From the NCBI RefSeq assembly GCF_003269425.1, contig NZ_CP030104.1, forward strand, positions 1,235,501-1,299,500: a DNA stretch of 64,000 nt. Direction: 5' to 3'. Below, one piece after another: positions 1-8,722 of the stretch. The stretch's first letter is position 1, and each line of letters begins with the position of its first letter. The translations under genes and the position numbers were made by a program. The DNA comes from Flagellimonas maritima. GTDB lineage: Bacteria; Bacteroidota; Bacteroidia; Flavobacteriales; Flavobacteriaceae. The notes under the pieces are model-generated. The model had not been told where the DNA came from and did no database searches. It worked only from the letters and a program-made list of their open reading frames with translations.

Positions 1-1
1 G

Positions 2-2020
2 AACGAAGGTGTAAGTTACTTTGGTCGATATAATAGATATGATAACAATCCATTTGCCATTGTTTTGGGACAACCTGTTGATCCTGTAGATACAAGTTCT
101 CCAATCAATACAAATTTTGGTCTGGAAGGTGGATTTTCCGTTGATTTAAGCGATGAGTCCAGAATAAGCTTCTTTGGAACTGCATCATTTGCCAATGGCT
201 GGAGATTTAGACAAGGTGAGGCCAGTGATTTTACAAACACGGTAAATTCCTCTTATCCCAACGTGGATCAATATGTTTATAACGCGACCACAACGGCATT
301 GGCAAATATCGATTATAAAGTTTCCAACAAGTTTAAATTGCAGTATCGTTCACTTTATATTAACAGTGCCCAAGATCAAACGGAGTTCTTTGGAAGAAAT
401 GGTGAAGGTACCATTAGGGATGATATCGGAGATGCTGACGAAGGATTTTTTATCTACAACGGTCGTTTCAATCAAGACCAGATATTTGTAAACCAACTTC
501 TTGGTCAGTTTGCCGATGAAGGTATTGAGGCCAATTGGGGGTTTGGGTATAATAAGGTACTTTCCGACGAACCTGACCGTAAACGTTTTACTCTACAAAA
601 TTATCAATTTGCCCTAGACAATGATCCAAATACGAATCCTATATTTTTTGATAACGTAGCATTCGACAATCAAAGATTTTTTCAGGAAATAGAGGATGAT
701 GAGTTTAATGGATTTATCAATCTGAAGAAGGAGTTTTCAGAAAACTTTGCTCTAAACATTGGCTATTCTGGAAGACGCAAAGTTCGTAATTTCAACGCAA
801 TTCGGTATGGGTACGAGTTTACTGATAATGACTTGGAGATTACGGATGTCAACAACTTGAATGAAATATTCAATGTCTCAAATATAGACGTACCGGACGG
901 AAGCGGTCTTTGGGACCTGGTTACCTTAAATCCCATACCGGGATTAAGTACTGTCAATAGACCAGGATTGCCAGATAGTCAATATTCAGGTGAATTAAAG
1001 GTTTATGCAGGTCACATAAACGCTGAAATTCAACTTCTGGATAAAAAACTATTGTTGGTGCCCGGATTGAGGATAGAGAGTTTTCAGCAAGAAATCACAT
1101 ACGATGTTCAAGGTGATATTATTGAACCAGGAATATTAACAACTGTAGACTCCTATGATAATCTATATTTACCTAGTTTAAATGCGCGGTATGCTCTCAA
1201 CGAAGATATGAATCTACGGGGTTCATTCAGTATTACAGCATCATTCCCTGAATTTAAAGAGGTAGCCCCTTTTGTCTATGAGGATGTTGTTATCCGTTAT
1301 GGTGGAAATCCAGATCTTCTTGGTGGTGTAGATGGAACAGGGCCTAATTATTCAGAGATATTCAACTATGATTTAAAATATGAGTGGTTTTTAACCCCTA
1401 GGGAAATCATTTCTTTAGGAGTTTTCTTTAAGCAAATCAACGATCCAGTAAACAGGGTTACCGCCCGAGACGCCACTGGAGATCAACGCTACTTTAGAAC
1501 AGGGGACCAAGCGGACGTTTTTGGTGTCGAGTTGGAATTTCGAAAAAATATTTTAAAAAACATTGAAGATGAACCCCTATTAAATCTAGGGTTCAATCTA
1601 GCATGGACCGATACCAAACAAGACCTCCGATCAATAGGCGGGACATTTACGACAAGTTTTAACAGAACTGAGAGCGAATTAGAAGGTGCTTCGGATATTA
1701 TTTTTAATACGGATCTTAGTTTCACCCCTACAATAGGAAATTTTAAACCTAAAGCAACGCTTGTAGGCTCCTATTTTTCAGATAGAATATTTGCTTTGGG
1801 TGCGGGAACTGTTGGAGATATTATAGAGGAATCCGTTACTACTCTCAATCTTGTAATCATAAATCCGATCACCAAAAACTTTGAGTTGGGGTTAACCGCT
1901 AGAAACCTGCTCAATCCAGATATAACACTTTCACAAACAGACCAAATTGGAAACCGACTAATCATCACTGAATTTAGAGATGGTATTGACGTAGGTTTAT
2001 CACTTAAATATAAATTTTAA
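2..2020 (+). CDS. TonB-dependent receptor, C-terminal part (5' end outside window)
   Basis: The reading frame is open from base 2, so the N-terminus, plug domain and start codon lie upstream. The visible 672 residues are beta-barrel: alternating aromatic/polar strands, periplasmic turns and a final strand ending in Lys-Tyr-Lys-Phe with the terminal aromatic residue usual for outer-membrane barrels. Such receptors import siderophores, vitamins or oligosaccharides across the outer membrane using TonB energy. A lipoprotein gene follows after 33 bp and is probably co-transcribed. The substrate cannot be told from this part. Confidence 0.9.
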   Translation, partial: NEGVSYFGRYNRYDNNPFAIVLGQPVDPVDTSSPINTNFGLEGGFSVDLSDESRISFFGTASFANGWRFRQGEASDFTNTVNSSYPNVDQYVYNATTTALANIDYKVSNKFKLQYRSLYINSAQDQTEFFGRNGEGTIRDDIGDADEGFFIYNGRFNQDQIFVNQLLGQFADEGIEANWGFGYNKVLSDEPDRKRFTLQNYQFALDNDPNTNPIFFDNVAFDNQRFFQEIEDDEFNGFINLKKEFSENFALNIGYSGRRKVRNFNAIRYGYEFTDNDLEITDVNNLNEIFNVSNIDVPDGSGLWDLVTLNPIPGLSTVNRPGLPDSQYSGELKVYAGHINAEIQLLDKKLLLVPGLRIESFQQEITYDVQGDIIEPGILTTVDSYDNLYLPSLNARYALNEDMNLRGSFSITASFPEFKEVAPFVYEDVVIRYGGNPDLLGGVDGTGPNYSEIFNYDLKYEWFLTPREIISLGVFFKQINDPVNRVTARDATGDQRYFRTGDQADVFGVELEFRKNILKNIEDEPLLNLGFNLAWTDTKQDLRSIGGTFTTSFNRTESELEGASDIIFNTDLSFTPTIGNFKPKATLVGSYFSDRIFALGAGTVGDIIEESVTTLNLVIINPITKNFELGLTARNLLNPDITLSQTDQIGNRLIITEFRDGIDVGLSLKYKF

Positions 2021-2053
2021 CTACAGATGATAACTATTTTAAATCCTTTAAAA

Positions 2054-3262
2054 ATGAAAATCAGATTTCTATCAAGCTTACTCATACTAGCGCTCTTTAC
2101 TGTGGGCTGTGAAGAGGACAACACACCAAATATCGAAATAATCGATAACAGTGTCGTAAACAACATTGGAGGTGGAAATGGCGGTGATACCGACGAGACC
2201 GAAGACCTTTTTGGCTTTATTACCGAAGATACTACCCTGGACGCAAATGTCACTTATCGTTTAGCTGCTGCAACATTTGTTGACGAAGGTGCAACACTTA
2301 CTATTCCAGCAGGTACTGTTATTAGGGCCGAGCCCAATGGAGTCCAAAATTACATCGCAGTACTTCGTGGTTCTCAAATACAAATCAACGGAACTGCATC
2401 AAATCCAGTCGTAATGACTTCTGCTGCAACTACTCCTACACCCGGAGATTGGGGTGGCCTAGTTATTTTAGGACAGTCTACAACAAACTTGATTGACCCT
2501 GCTACTCCAGATGACCTTCCTACAAGTGAGGTTGGTCAACTTCCTTATGGAGGTTCTGTTGTTGATGATAATTCAGGTTCTATAAGCTATCTTAGACTGG
2601 AGTATGTAGGTGGTGCCATAAACGGAACTCAAGAATTGAATGGACTTTCCTTATATGCTGTAGGGAGTGGAACCAATATTAACCACGTACAGGTATTCCA
2701 ATGCTCAGATGATGGTATCGAGTTCTTTGGCGGCACAGTCAACGTCAACAATCTGGCAATTGTTGGAGCAGAAGATGATTCTGTCGACTGGACTGAAGGA
2801 TACTCAGGAACGGTTACAGATGTTTATGTTGAACAAACTTTGGATGGTGACAGTGGCTTTGAAATGGACGGATTTAATACGGACTTCCAGAATTCTGGAG
2901 GCTTCGTTTCTATTCCTACTATTACTAATGCAACTGTAATCGGCAGTGGCGATAATAGCCGTGCATTTCGATTGCGTGCAGGAACTGGAGGCATTTTTAC
3001 CAATGTAACAATTGAAGACTTTGGGCGTGGTGTTGTTGTAGAAGATGATACTTCTGGAGATATTACTTCTGCAAACATACCTGATGATTTACAATTTACG
3101 GATGTATCTTTTACAGGCGTAACCGATGAGTTTTTGTATGAAGATGATTTTGCCAACCCATCGCCGCCAGCACAGGCTGATGTTATTGGTGGTGATGCTA
3201 CCAATGCAACTGGAACCGACATTGCTACATGGGGCGCTGGATGGACAGTGGGCATCAACTAA
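2054..3262 (+). CDS. Surface lipoprotein with right-handed beta-helix-like repeats
   Basis: A 402-residue protein. I chose the ATG at 2054 because it directly precedes a lipoprotein signal (short basic start, hydrophobic stretch, Cys at about residue 19); an in-frame ATG at 2027 would add nine unlikely residues. Acidic residues right after the Cys resemble the flavobacterial surface-export signal. The rest is low in Cys and rich in Gly/Asn/Asp/Thr with short repeating strands, typical of pectate-lyase-like parallel beta-helices. It follows the TonB-dependent receptor gene closely, so an accessory role in outer-membrane binding is likely. No catalytic motif was recognised. Confidence 0.75.
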   Translation: MKIRFLSSLLILALFTVGCEEDNTPNIEIIDNSVVNNIGGGNGGDTDETEDLFGFITEDTTLDANVTYRLAAATFVDEGATLTIPAGTVIRAEPNGVQNYIAVLRGSQIQINGTASNPVVMTSAATTPTPGDWGGLVILGQSTTNLIDPATPDDLPTSEVGQLPYGGSVVDDNSGSISYLRLEYVGGAINGTQELNGLSLYAVGSGTNINHVQVFQCSDDGIEFFGGTVNVNNLAIVGAEDDSVDWTEGYSGTVTDVYVEQTLDGDSGFEMDGFNTDFQNSGGFVSIPTITNATVIGSGDNSRAFRLRAGTGGIFTNVTIEDFGRGVVVEDDTSGDITSANIPDDLQFTDVSFTGVTDEFLYEDDFANPSPPAQADVIGGDATNATGTDIATWGAGWTVGIN

Positions 3263-3290
3263 TTAAACGGTATTAAATAACACTTAAAAA

Positions 3291-3311
3291 GCCCCGCAAT
3301 GCGGGGCTTTT
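3291..3311 (+). terminator. Rho-independent terminator after the receptor/lipoprotein operon
   Basis: GCCCCGC (3291-3297), a 3-nt loop and GCGGGGC (3301-3307) are followed by a T-run. It lies 28 bp after the lipoprotein stop codon. Confidence 0.9.
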
Positions 3312-3380
3312 CTTTTCTACATTTTATCGAAAAGTGCATTATTTTTCGTCAAACAGTTCAAAATCAGGTTTCAAAATATC

Positions 3381-3388
3381 TATATTTG
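3381..3388 (+). promoter_or_regulatory. Bacteroidota -7 promoter box
   Basis: TATATTTG fits the TANNTTTG consensus and lies 29 bp before the ATG of the first small sorting-domain gene. No clear -33 TTG was found at the usual distance. Confidence 0.45.
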
Positions 3389-3416
3389 TGGCATAGCCTT
3401 TGTTACCAATACTTAT

Positions 3417-3725
3417 ATGAAGCACCTTTACCTAGTCTTCTTTTTATTTATTTGCACTCTTGGTTTTTCCCAAAACGCCAAGGGCACTGCGGATATTGAA
3501 GGTTTTAAGCTATATCCCAATCCCGTACCACAGGGCAAGGTCTTTATTGAGACTGCACTAAATGCACCTAAACAAATACTTATTTTTGATGTTTTGGGAA
3601 CACAGGTACTACAAACTACTATTTTAGGTAGGGAGTTGAATCTTTCCAACTTGGATAAAGGGGTCTATATTCTTAGGGTGTTTGAGAAAAATAAAGTAGC
3701 TACCCGTAAACTTATCATCAAGTAG
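3417..3725 (+). CDS. Minimal T9SS type A sorting-domain protein
   Basis: A 102-residue protein with a signal peptide ending around residue 19 (Phe-Ser-Gln), only about ten linker residues, and then a complete type A T9SS C-terminal domain: the LYPNP motif near residue 32, central IYDVLG-like strand (IFDVLG), GVYILRV strand and the final basic Arg-Lys-Leu-Ile-Ile-Lys. Type A domains direct cargo through the type IX system to the cell surface, but here there is essentially no cargo. A paralogue follows after about 130 bp with the same build. Confidence 0.85.
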   Translation: MKHLYLVFFLFICTLGFSQNAKGTADIEGFKLYPNPVPQGKVFIETALNAPKQILIFDVLGTQVLQTTILGRELNLSNLDKGVYILRVFEKNKVATRKLIIK

Positions 3726-3858
3726 TCCTTATATTTTCTTTTAAAAATACTGTCTTTTATAGGTTGACCTACATAATTCATTGTTTCACAACATTATATG
3801 GTATAATTTAAAGGCTATACTTACATTTATATTGCTTTTATCCCAAATCAGCGATTAT

Positions 3859-4182
3859 ATGAAGAAAATCTACTTTATGCTACTTATGGCTTTTCCTTTA
3901 TTAACTTTTGGCCAAGAACTGGTCAGTGTCAATACTGAGCAGGTACAAGAACTACAGGGCTTTAAAATGTACCCTAATCCTGCCTATGGCGAGGAAATAT
4001 ACGTTACTACCTCAACCAATGGAAGCAAGCAGATCAAAATCTACGATGTTTTCGGAGAGATTGTGCTTACAGACAGAATTTCGACCAACACTTTGAATAT
4101 ATCTAGATTGGTTCCAGGGGTATATGTACTCCAAGTAACCGAAAAAGAAAAAACCATGACAAGGAAATTGGTCATTAAATAA
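3859..4182 (+). CDS. Minimal T9SS type A sorting-domain protein, paralogue
   Basis: A 107-residue protein. The ATG at 3859 is chosen because it begins a standard signal peptide ending at Phe-Gly-Gln; the longer upstream open frame starts at a non-ATG codon and reads unlikely sequence. After some 15 residues the type A sorting domain begins (MYPNP motif, IYDVFG, GVYVLQV, final RKLVIK). It is a diverged tandem copy of the preceding gene, sharing the signal-peptide-plus-domain architecture with no cargo between. A terminator follows directly. Confidence 0.85.
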   Translation: MKKIYFMLLMAFPLLTFGQELVSVNTEQVQELQGFKMYPNPAYGEEIYVTTSTNGSKQIKIYDVFGEIVLTDRISTNTLNISRLVPGVYVLQVTEKEKTMTRKLVIK

Positions 4183-4197
4183 AATTTTATTTTTCAC

Positions 4198-4222
4198 AAA
4201 GCCCTTCAATAGAAGGGCTTTT
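4198..4222 (+). terminator. Rho-independent terminator
   Basis: GCCCTTC (4201-4207), AATA loop and GAAGGGC (4212-4218), flanked by AAA/TTT and followed by a long T-run. It ends the paired small sorting-domain genes and sits just 28 bp before the LuxE-like start. Confidence 0.9.
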
Positions 4223-4249
4223 TTATTTTTGGGGTACTTTTATCCCCAG

Positions 4250-5236
4250 ATGGAAAAAACGTTAATCCAAAATATCTTCTCGATTTCCAAACCTGCAGAA
4301 TTTGAATCGTTGGCATTGGAAGTTTTTAAATTTCAGTATAATCATAATGTTATTTATAGAAGCTATTGTAATCTTCTGAAAAAGTCTCCTGAAGATATTC
4401 TTAATTTGAAGCAAATACCTTTTTTGCCTATTGAATTTTTCAAAAAGAGCAACGTAGTTTCATCTGAAAAAAAACCTGAAGCCATTTTTGAAAGTAGTGG
4501 AACAATGGGCAATATTACGAGCAAGCATTCTATTGTGGATATATCGATTTATAAAGAGAGTTACACAAAATGTTTCAATACTTTTTATGGGCCTGTTGGG
4601 GATTACTGTATATTGGCGCTATTGCCTTCCTACCTTGAACGCGATGCCTCATCATTGGTTTACATGGTTAATGATTTTGTTTCAAAATCAAAACATCCAG
4701 ACAGTGGATTCTATCTTTATGATTTAAAAAAATTGAGCCAAAAACTGCTTCAACTGGAAAAAGAGCAAATAAAAACGTTGTTGATCGGAGTTTCTTTTGC
4801 ACTATTGGATTTGGCAGAACAATTTCCCGTACATCTAAAACATACTATAATTATGGAAACGGGAGGAATGAAGGGCAGGCGAAAAGAACTGATACGTGAA
4901 GAACTGCATGCCATTCTCAGAAATGCTTTTTCAGTTGAAAAAATCCATTCAGAATATGGAATGACAGAGTTGTTGTCCCAAGGGTATTCCAAAGGAGATG
5001 GATTGTTCAAAACCCCTCCTTGGATGAAAATTTATGCAAGGGATACTGAAGATCCCCTCACCATACAGAATAATGATACAACAGGTGGAATAAGCATTAT
5101 CGATTTGGCAAACCTGTATTCATGTTCTTTTATAGCCACTGAAGATTTAGGAAAAACACATACGGATGGCTCTTTTGAAATTTTGGGCAGGTTTGACCAA
5201 TCGGATGTTCGTGGATGTAATCTGATGGCCCTGTAA
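4250..5236 (+). CDS. LuxE-like acyl-protein synthetase family protein
   Basis: A 328-residue protein. The start is the ATG at 4250; the upstream TTG at 4229 lies in the terminator T-run. The sequence matches the LuxE / acyl-protein synthetase family, an adenylate-forming group: the Ser-Ser-Gly-Thr-Met-Gly phosphate-binding motif near residue 81, a Glu-Tyr-Gly-Met-Thr-Glu motif near residue 240, and an aspartate-containing C-terminal segment. Family members activate carboxylic acids as acyl-adenylates. No luxCDAB genes are nearby, so a role in luminescence is not suggested; acyl activation for a lipid or polyketide product is possible. Confidence 0.8.
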   Translation: MEKTLIQNIFSISKPAEFESLALEVFKFQYNHNVIYRSYCNLLKKSPEDILNLKQIPFLPIEFFKKSNVVSSEKKPEAIFESSGTMGNITSKHSIVDISIYKESYTKCFNTFYGPVGDYCILALLPSYLERDASSLVYMVNDFVSKSKHPDSGFYLYDLKKLSQKLLQLEKEQIKTLLIGVSFALLDLAEQFPVHLKHTIIMETGGMKGRRKELIREELHAILRNAFSVEKIHSEYGMTELLSQGYSKGDGLFKTPPWMKIYARDTEDPLTIQNNDTTGGISIIDLANLYSCSFIATEDLGKTHTDGSFEILGRFDQSDVRGCNLMAL

Positions 5237-5237
5237 T

Positions 5238-5684
5238 TTATTCTTTGGCCAGTCTATATTCCAATCCCGGACCATCACAGGCATTCCAAGTGCTATAGAG
5301 CATATAACCGGTGAACATCAAAGTTTCTTTTCCGTTTCCAGAGCAACTGGCAACAAGTTCTTTTCCTGTTTCAAAGGTCAATTCAAAATAACTTTCTTTT
5401 TCCTGTTCAACCAATTTATAAAATCCTGTTGCCGTGGTCTTGCCGCCATTATGTTCTCTTTGCTTTAAAAACGTGCTGTCTGGTCTTAAAATATAATATT
5501 CCTGCCAATCCATATCATCTCCAACTGTCTCGGAATTAATCATGCTTCCCGTCATTCTCACCAGTTCCCATTTTTGTGCACTACCTTCAAGCGGAACTTG
5601 TTTTGCATTTTTATCTTCTGGGTCACTTTCGCTACAAGAACTTACCACCAAAAAGAAAGAAAAGAATATCGCAAGTATTTTCAT
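5238..5684 (-). CDS. Small lipoprotein, lipocalin-like, unknown function
   Basis: A 148-residue protein with a lipoprotein signal peptide: hydrophobic core then Val-Val-Ser-Ser-Cys at residue 17, followed by an acidic stretch (SESDPED) like the flavobacterial surface lipoprotein signal. The body begins with a Lys-Trp-Glu-Leu motif and alternating strands reminiscent of small lipocalin-like Bacteroidota lipoproteins, with a pair of Cys in the C-terminal half. It is convergent with the LuxE-like gene, whose stop codon is one base away. No enzyme motif is visible. Confidence 0.7.
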   Translation of the reverse strand: MKILAIFFSFFLVVSSCSESDPEDKNAKQVPLEGSAQKWELVRMTGSMINSETVGDDMDWQEYYILRPDSTFLKQREHNGGKTTATGFYKLVEQEKESYFELTFETGKELVASCSGNGKETLMFTGYMLYSTWNACDGPGLEYRLAKE

Positions 5685-5701
5685 TTGATAAAGTTTTACA
5701 A

Positions 5702-5859
5702 GAACTCATTTAGACTTTTCCACTCGCTTTTTGTCTTTTTTCTTCCGTGACCCTTCTTCCTCGGCTTCGCTCAGCACAGGTATGCACCTCTAAAAAAAAC
5801 CTTCAATCGAATAAAAAAAGATTGATTTTCGCTTCAATCCAAAAAGTCCAAACAAATTC
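5702..5859. repeat. Dispersed intergenic repeat with terminal inverted repeats, copy A
   Basis: The left end GAACTCATTTAGACTTTT and the right segment TTTTCGCTTCAATCCAAAAA match copy B at 27949-28113 read in the opposite orientation. The interior shares a CGCTTTT(C/T)GTCTTTTT segment. The right terminal repeat is degenerate (GTCCAAACAAATTC). A TCGGCTTCGCTCAGCA segment at 5761-5776 resembles the other dispersed repeat found in leuS. A partial echo, TTGCGTTCAATCCAAAG, lies at 5892-5908. Confidence 0.65.
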
Positions 5860-5913
5860 TAAAATAAAGAGATGAAAAACGCTTTTTGGTTGCGTTCAAT
5901 CCAAAGAATCAAC

Positions 5914-7212
5914 TTAATTGACTATTAATACAAAATAATTTTTCTTGCCTCTTTGAAGCAATACAAATCTGTTGTTGATCAAATCAGATGCCGTAATTAG
6001 GTAGTCTTCCTTTACTCTCTCCTTGTTGACAGAAATGGAGTTTTGCTTTAATTCTCTTCTAGCTTCACCATTTGAACCCAAAAAGCCTGTTTTAGCGGCT
6101 AGTGCGCCAATCATATCGAGCCCTTGTTCCAGTTCCTCTTTGGAAATATTGGCTTGGGGCACACCTTCAAACACGTCTAGAAAGGTTTTCTCATCTAGAT
6201 GCTTTAGGTCTTGGGAAGTTGATTTTCCAAATAGTATATTACTTGCCTTTATTGCATTTTCCAAATCAATTTTAGAATGTACTTTAATGGTAATTTCTTC
6301 CGCCAATTTTTTTTGTAATAATCTTAGATGCGGTACTTTTTTATGTTCACTGATCAAATCTTCAATTTCCTCTTTGTTTAAAAAAGTGAAAATCTTTATG
6401 TATTTCTCAGCATCCTCATCCGAAGTATTGAGCCAATATTGATAAAATCTGTAAGGAGAAGTTCTTTCGGGGTCCAACCAAACATTTCCGCTTTCGGTCT
6501 TTCCAAATTTGGTGCCATCAGCTTTAGTAATCAAAGGACAGGTTAGCGCATATCCTTTTCCGCCACCAATTCTTCTAATAAGCTCTGTTCCCGTAGTAAT
6601 ATTTCCCCACTGATCGCTACCGCCCATTTGCAACGTACAATTGTGGTTTTGGTACAGGTATAAAAAATCATATCCCTGCACCAATTGATATGTAAATTCT
6701 GTAAAAGACATGCCCTCTTTGGCGTCTGAGGAAAGTCGTTTTTTTACAGAATCTTTTGCCATCATATAATTTACGGTGATGTGCTTTCCAACATCGCGGA
6801 TAAAATCAAGGAAGGAAAAATCCTTCATCCAGTCATAATTGTTCACTAAAACAGCGGCATTGGGCTCATCACTTTCAAAATCCAAGAAACGGCCAAGCTG
6901 TTTTTTTAGAGCTTCTTGATTATGTCTAAGTGTCTTTTCATCCAAAAGGTTGCGTTCCGAAGACTTACCCGAAGGATCGCCGATCATACCCGTTGCGCCA
7001 CCGACCAAAGCGAACGGTTTGTGCCCTGCCAGTTGAAAGTGCCTTAACATCATAACACTTACCAAATGCCCTATGTGCAATGAATCTGCAGTGGGGTCTA
7101 TTCCAACATACGCCGCTTGCATACCTTCCATAAGGTGTTCCTCCGCACCTGGCATACTATCGTGCACCATTCCCCTCCATTGTAGTTCCTGAACAAAATT
7201 TTTCGGCATCAT
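5914..7212 (-). CDS. tyrS: Tyrosyl-tRNA synthetase
   Basis: A 432-residue class I aminoacyl-tRNA synthetase that charges tRNA-Tyr. The HIGH signature is at residues 46-49 (LHIGHLV), the KMSKS-type loop appears as Lys-Phe-Gly-Lys-Thr near residue 235, and a C-terminal S4-like RNA-binding domain occupies roughly the last 70 residues. The start has two adjacent ATG codons; the first is used. A TATATTTG promoter box lies about 20 bp upstream, giving a very short leader. It stands alone, flanked by a repeat element downstream. Confidence 0.96.
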   Translation of the reverse strand: MMPKNFVQELQWRGMVHDSMPGAEEHLMEGMQAAYVGIDPTADSLHIGHLVSVMMLRHFQLAGHKPFALVGGATGMIGDPSGKSSERNLLDEKTLRHNQEALKKQLGRFLDFESDEPNAAVLVNNYDWMKDFSFLDFIRDVGKHITVNYMMAKDSVKKRLSSDAKEGMSFTEFTYQLVQGYDFLYLYQNHNCTLQMGGSDQWGNITTGTELIRRIGGGKGYALTCPLITKADGTKFGKTESGNVWLDPERTSPYRFYQYWLNTSDEDAEKYIKIFTFLNKEEIEDLISEHKKVPHLRLLQKKLAEEITIKVHSKIDLENAIKASNILFGKSTSQDLKHLDEKTFLDVFEGVPQANISKEELEQGLDMIGALAAKTGFLGSNGEARRELKQNSISVNKERVKEDYLITASDLINNRFVLLQRGKKNYFVLIVN

Positions 7213-7230
7213 AATCTTTTAGAATAGCTG

Positions 7231-7238
7231 CAAATATA
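7231..7238 (-). promoter_or_regulatory. Promoter of tyrS
   Basis: On the minus strand TATATTTG matches TANNTTTG, with a TTG 17 bp further upstream (plus 7256-7258), the usual flavobacterial spacing. The ATG is about 19 bp downstream. Confidence 0.6.
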
Positions 7239-7293
7239 AAATGAACTTCTTACATCAATTAAAATTTACAGTACAAATAGGTATTTTTATGGA

Positions 7294-8295
7294 ATGATTT
7301 TAGTTACTGGAGGCACTGGTTTAATTGGTTCACATCTACTTTTTCAATTATTGAATAAAAGTAAACGGTTAAGGGCCTGTTATAGAAGTAAGGATTCCAT
7401 CAATAACGTATTAGCAGTTTTTGGATATTATTCCGATAATGCTTCTTCACTTTTGAAAAAAATAGAATGGGTAGAAGCAGATATCACCGATATTGTATCG
7501 TTGCAAGAAGCCTTTAAGGATGTTGAATACGTATACCACTGTGCCGCAAAGATTTCTTTTGATCCAAAGGATTATCCTGCTTTGGTAAAAAACAATATCG
7601 AGGGAACTGCGAACATTGTCAACCTTTGTATAGAACATCATGTAAAAAAACTATGCTATGTGAGTTCCATAGCAGCAGTAGGCCATAGTATCAATGGAGG
7701 TAAAGTCGATGAAAACAATGAGTGGAGCAATACGAACGTATCCGTTTATGGATTAACAAAACACGAAGCTGAGCTGGAAGTTTGGCGAGGTTCCCAAGAG
7801 GGACTTCCTGCGGTAATCGTAAATCCTGGAGTAGTCCTTGGTCCTGGCTTTTGGAACACAGGCAGTGGAACTTTCTTTAAATATGCATCAAAGGGCAAGA
7901 AATCATATATTCCCGGCGGAACAGGTTTCGTTTCCATAAATGATGTTATCAATGCTATGATACAGCTTATGGAATCCAAAGTTGAAAAAGAACGTTTTAT
8001 TCTTGTCAATCAGAATTTGTCTTACGAAACGCTTTTAAAAAAAATAGCACCAAAATTGGGTGTAGTATCTCCAACAAAAAAAATATCGTTTTTAGCATTG
8101 GAGATTTTTTGGCGAATAGATTGGTTGCGAAGCAATCTTTTAGGAAAACGGAGAAGATTGAGTAAAAACATGGCCAAAGGACTTTACAAGCGTGAAGTTT
8201 ATAGCAGTGAAAAAATAAAGAAAGCCATTGATTTCAGTTTTGAGGACTTGGACAACGCAATCGATTTTTGTTGCACTAAGTTTTTGGAGCGTTAA
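7294..8295 (+). CDS. NAD(P)-dependent epimerase/dehydratase (extended SDR)
   Basis: A 333-residue extended short-chain dehydrogenase. The N-terminus has the Rossmann motif GGTGLIGSH (residues 6-14). The catalytic Tyr-x-x-x-Lys is YGLTK near residue 152, preceded by a Ser-Ser active-site strand (CYVSSIAAVG). Such enzymes reduce or epimerise sugar nucleotides, dihydroflavonol-type ketones or steroid-like substrates; the specificity is not evident. Its 3' end overlaps the convergent DUF4296 gene by 20 bp. It is divergent from tyrS. Confidence 0.85.
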   Translation: MILVTGGTGLIGSHLLFQLLNKSKRLRACYRSKDSINNVLAVFGYYSDNASSLLKKIEWVEADITDIVSLQEAFKDVEYVYHCAAKISFDPKDYPALVKNNIEGTANIVNLCIEHHVKKLCYVSSIAAVGHSINGGKVDENNEWSNTNVSVYGLTKHEAELEVWRGSQEGLPAVIVNPGVVLGPGFWNTGSGTFFKYASKGKKSYIPGGTGFVSINDVINAMIQLMESKVEKERFILVNQNLSYETLLKKIAPKLGVVSPTKKISFLALEIFWRIDWLRSNLLGKRRRLSKNMAKGLYKREVYSSEKIKKAIDFSFEDLDNAIDFCCTKFLER

Positions 8296-8719
8296 TGCTA
8301 TCTCCAGTTTTAGTTGTGCTTGGCCTTTTAATGGAGTCCAAGTCGACTTTTCGGGTTTTTGCAATACTATCGTTTCGATTTTGCGTGGTCTCTTCCAATG
8401 CCGCATGTTTTTCTTTCAAAATTGCTTCGATTTCCTCATAAATAGCTTGGTATTCCAAAGGAAGGGAGGCGTAGTATAAATTACTTTGTGAGAGCTGTGC
8501 ACTATCAATCTGATATTTTTTGTAAAGAAAATCCATAGTTTCTATTCCAACCTCGTCCATCATATTTCTGTATGATGACTTAGATGCCTTCAATATGGAT
8601 AGGTCATATAAGATATTGACCATTTTATCTTTTGGAATAAGGTTTTCAGGTTTTTCCACTACTTTCTCACCACATGAAAAAAATAATAGTCCTAATAAGG
8701 GCAAAAACATACTTTTCAT
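8276..8719 (-). CDS. DUF4296 lipoprotein
   Basis: A 147-residue lipoprotein: signal peptide with Leu-Leu-Phe-Phe-Ser-Cys, Cys at about residue 16. Residues 25-110 match the helical DUF4296 pattern of Bacteroidota (Pro-Lys-Asp-Lys-Met opening, LYDLSILKAS, then YKKYQIDSAQL and YYASLPLEYQAIYEEI). The C-terminus is charged and poorly conserved. It is the last gene of a tightly packed operon with dihydroorotase (3 bp gap) and the glycosyltransferase gene. Function of the family is unknown. Confidence 0.85.
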   Translation of the reverse strand: MKSMFLPLLGLLFFSCGEKVVEKPENLIPKDKMVNILYDLSILKASKSSYRNMMDEVGIETMDFLYKKYQIDSAQLSQSNLYYASLPLEYQAIYEEIEAILKEKHAALEETTQNRNDSIAKTRKVDLDSIKRPSTTKTGDSINAPKT

Positions 8720-8722
8720 TTT

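Noticed and set aside
4250..5236. LuxE-like gene as part of a luminescence operon
   Set aside because: No luxA, luxB, luxC or luxD partner; neighbours are unrelated.
6023..6442. 139-codon frame antisense to tyrS
   Set aside because: Ser/Phe-rich antisense reading of a conserved synthetase; no independent signals.
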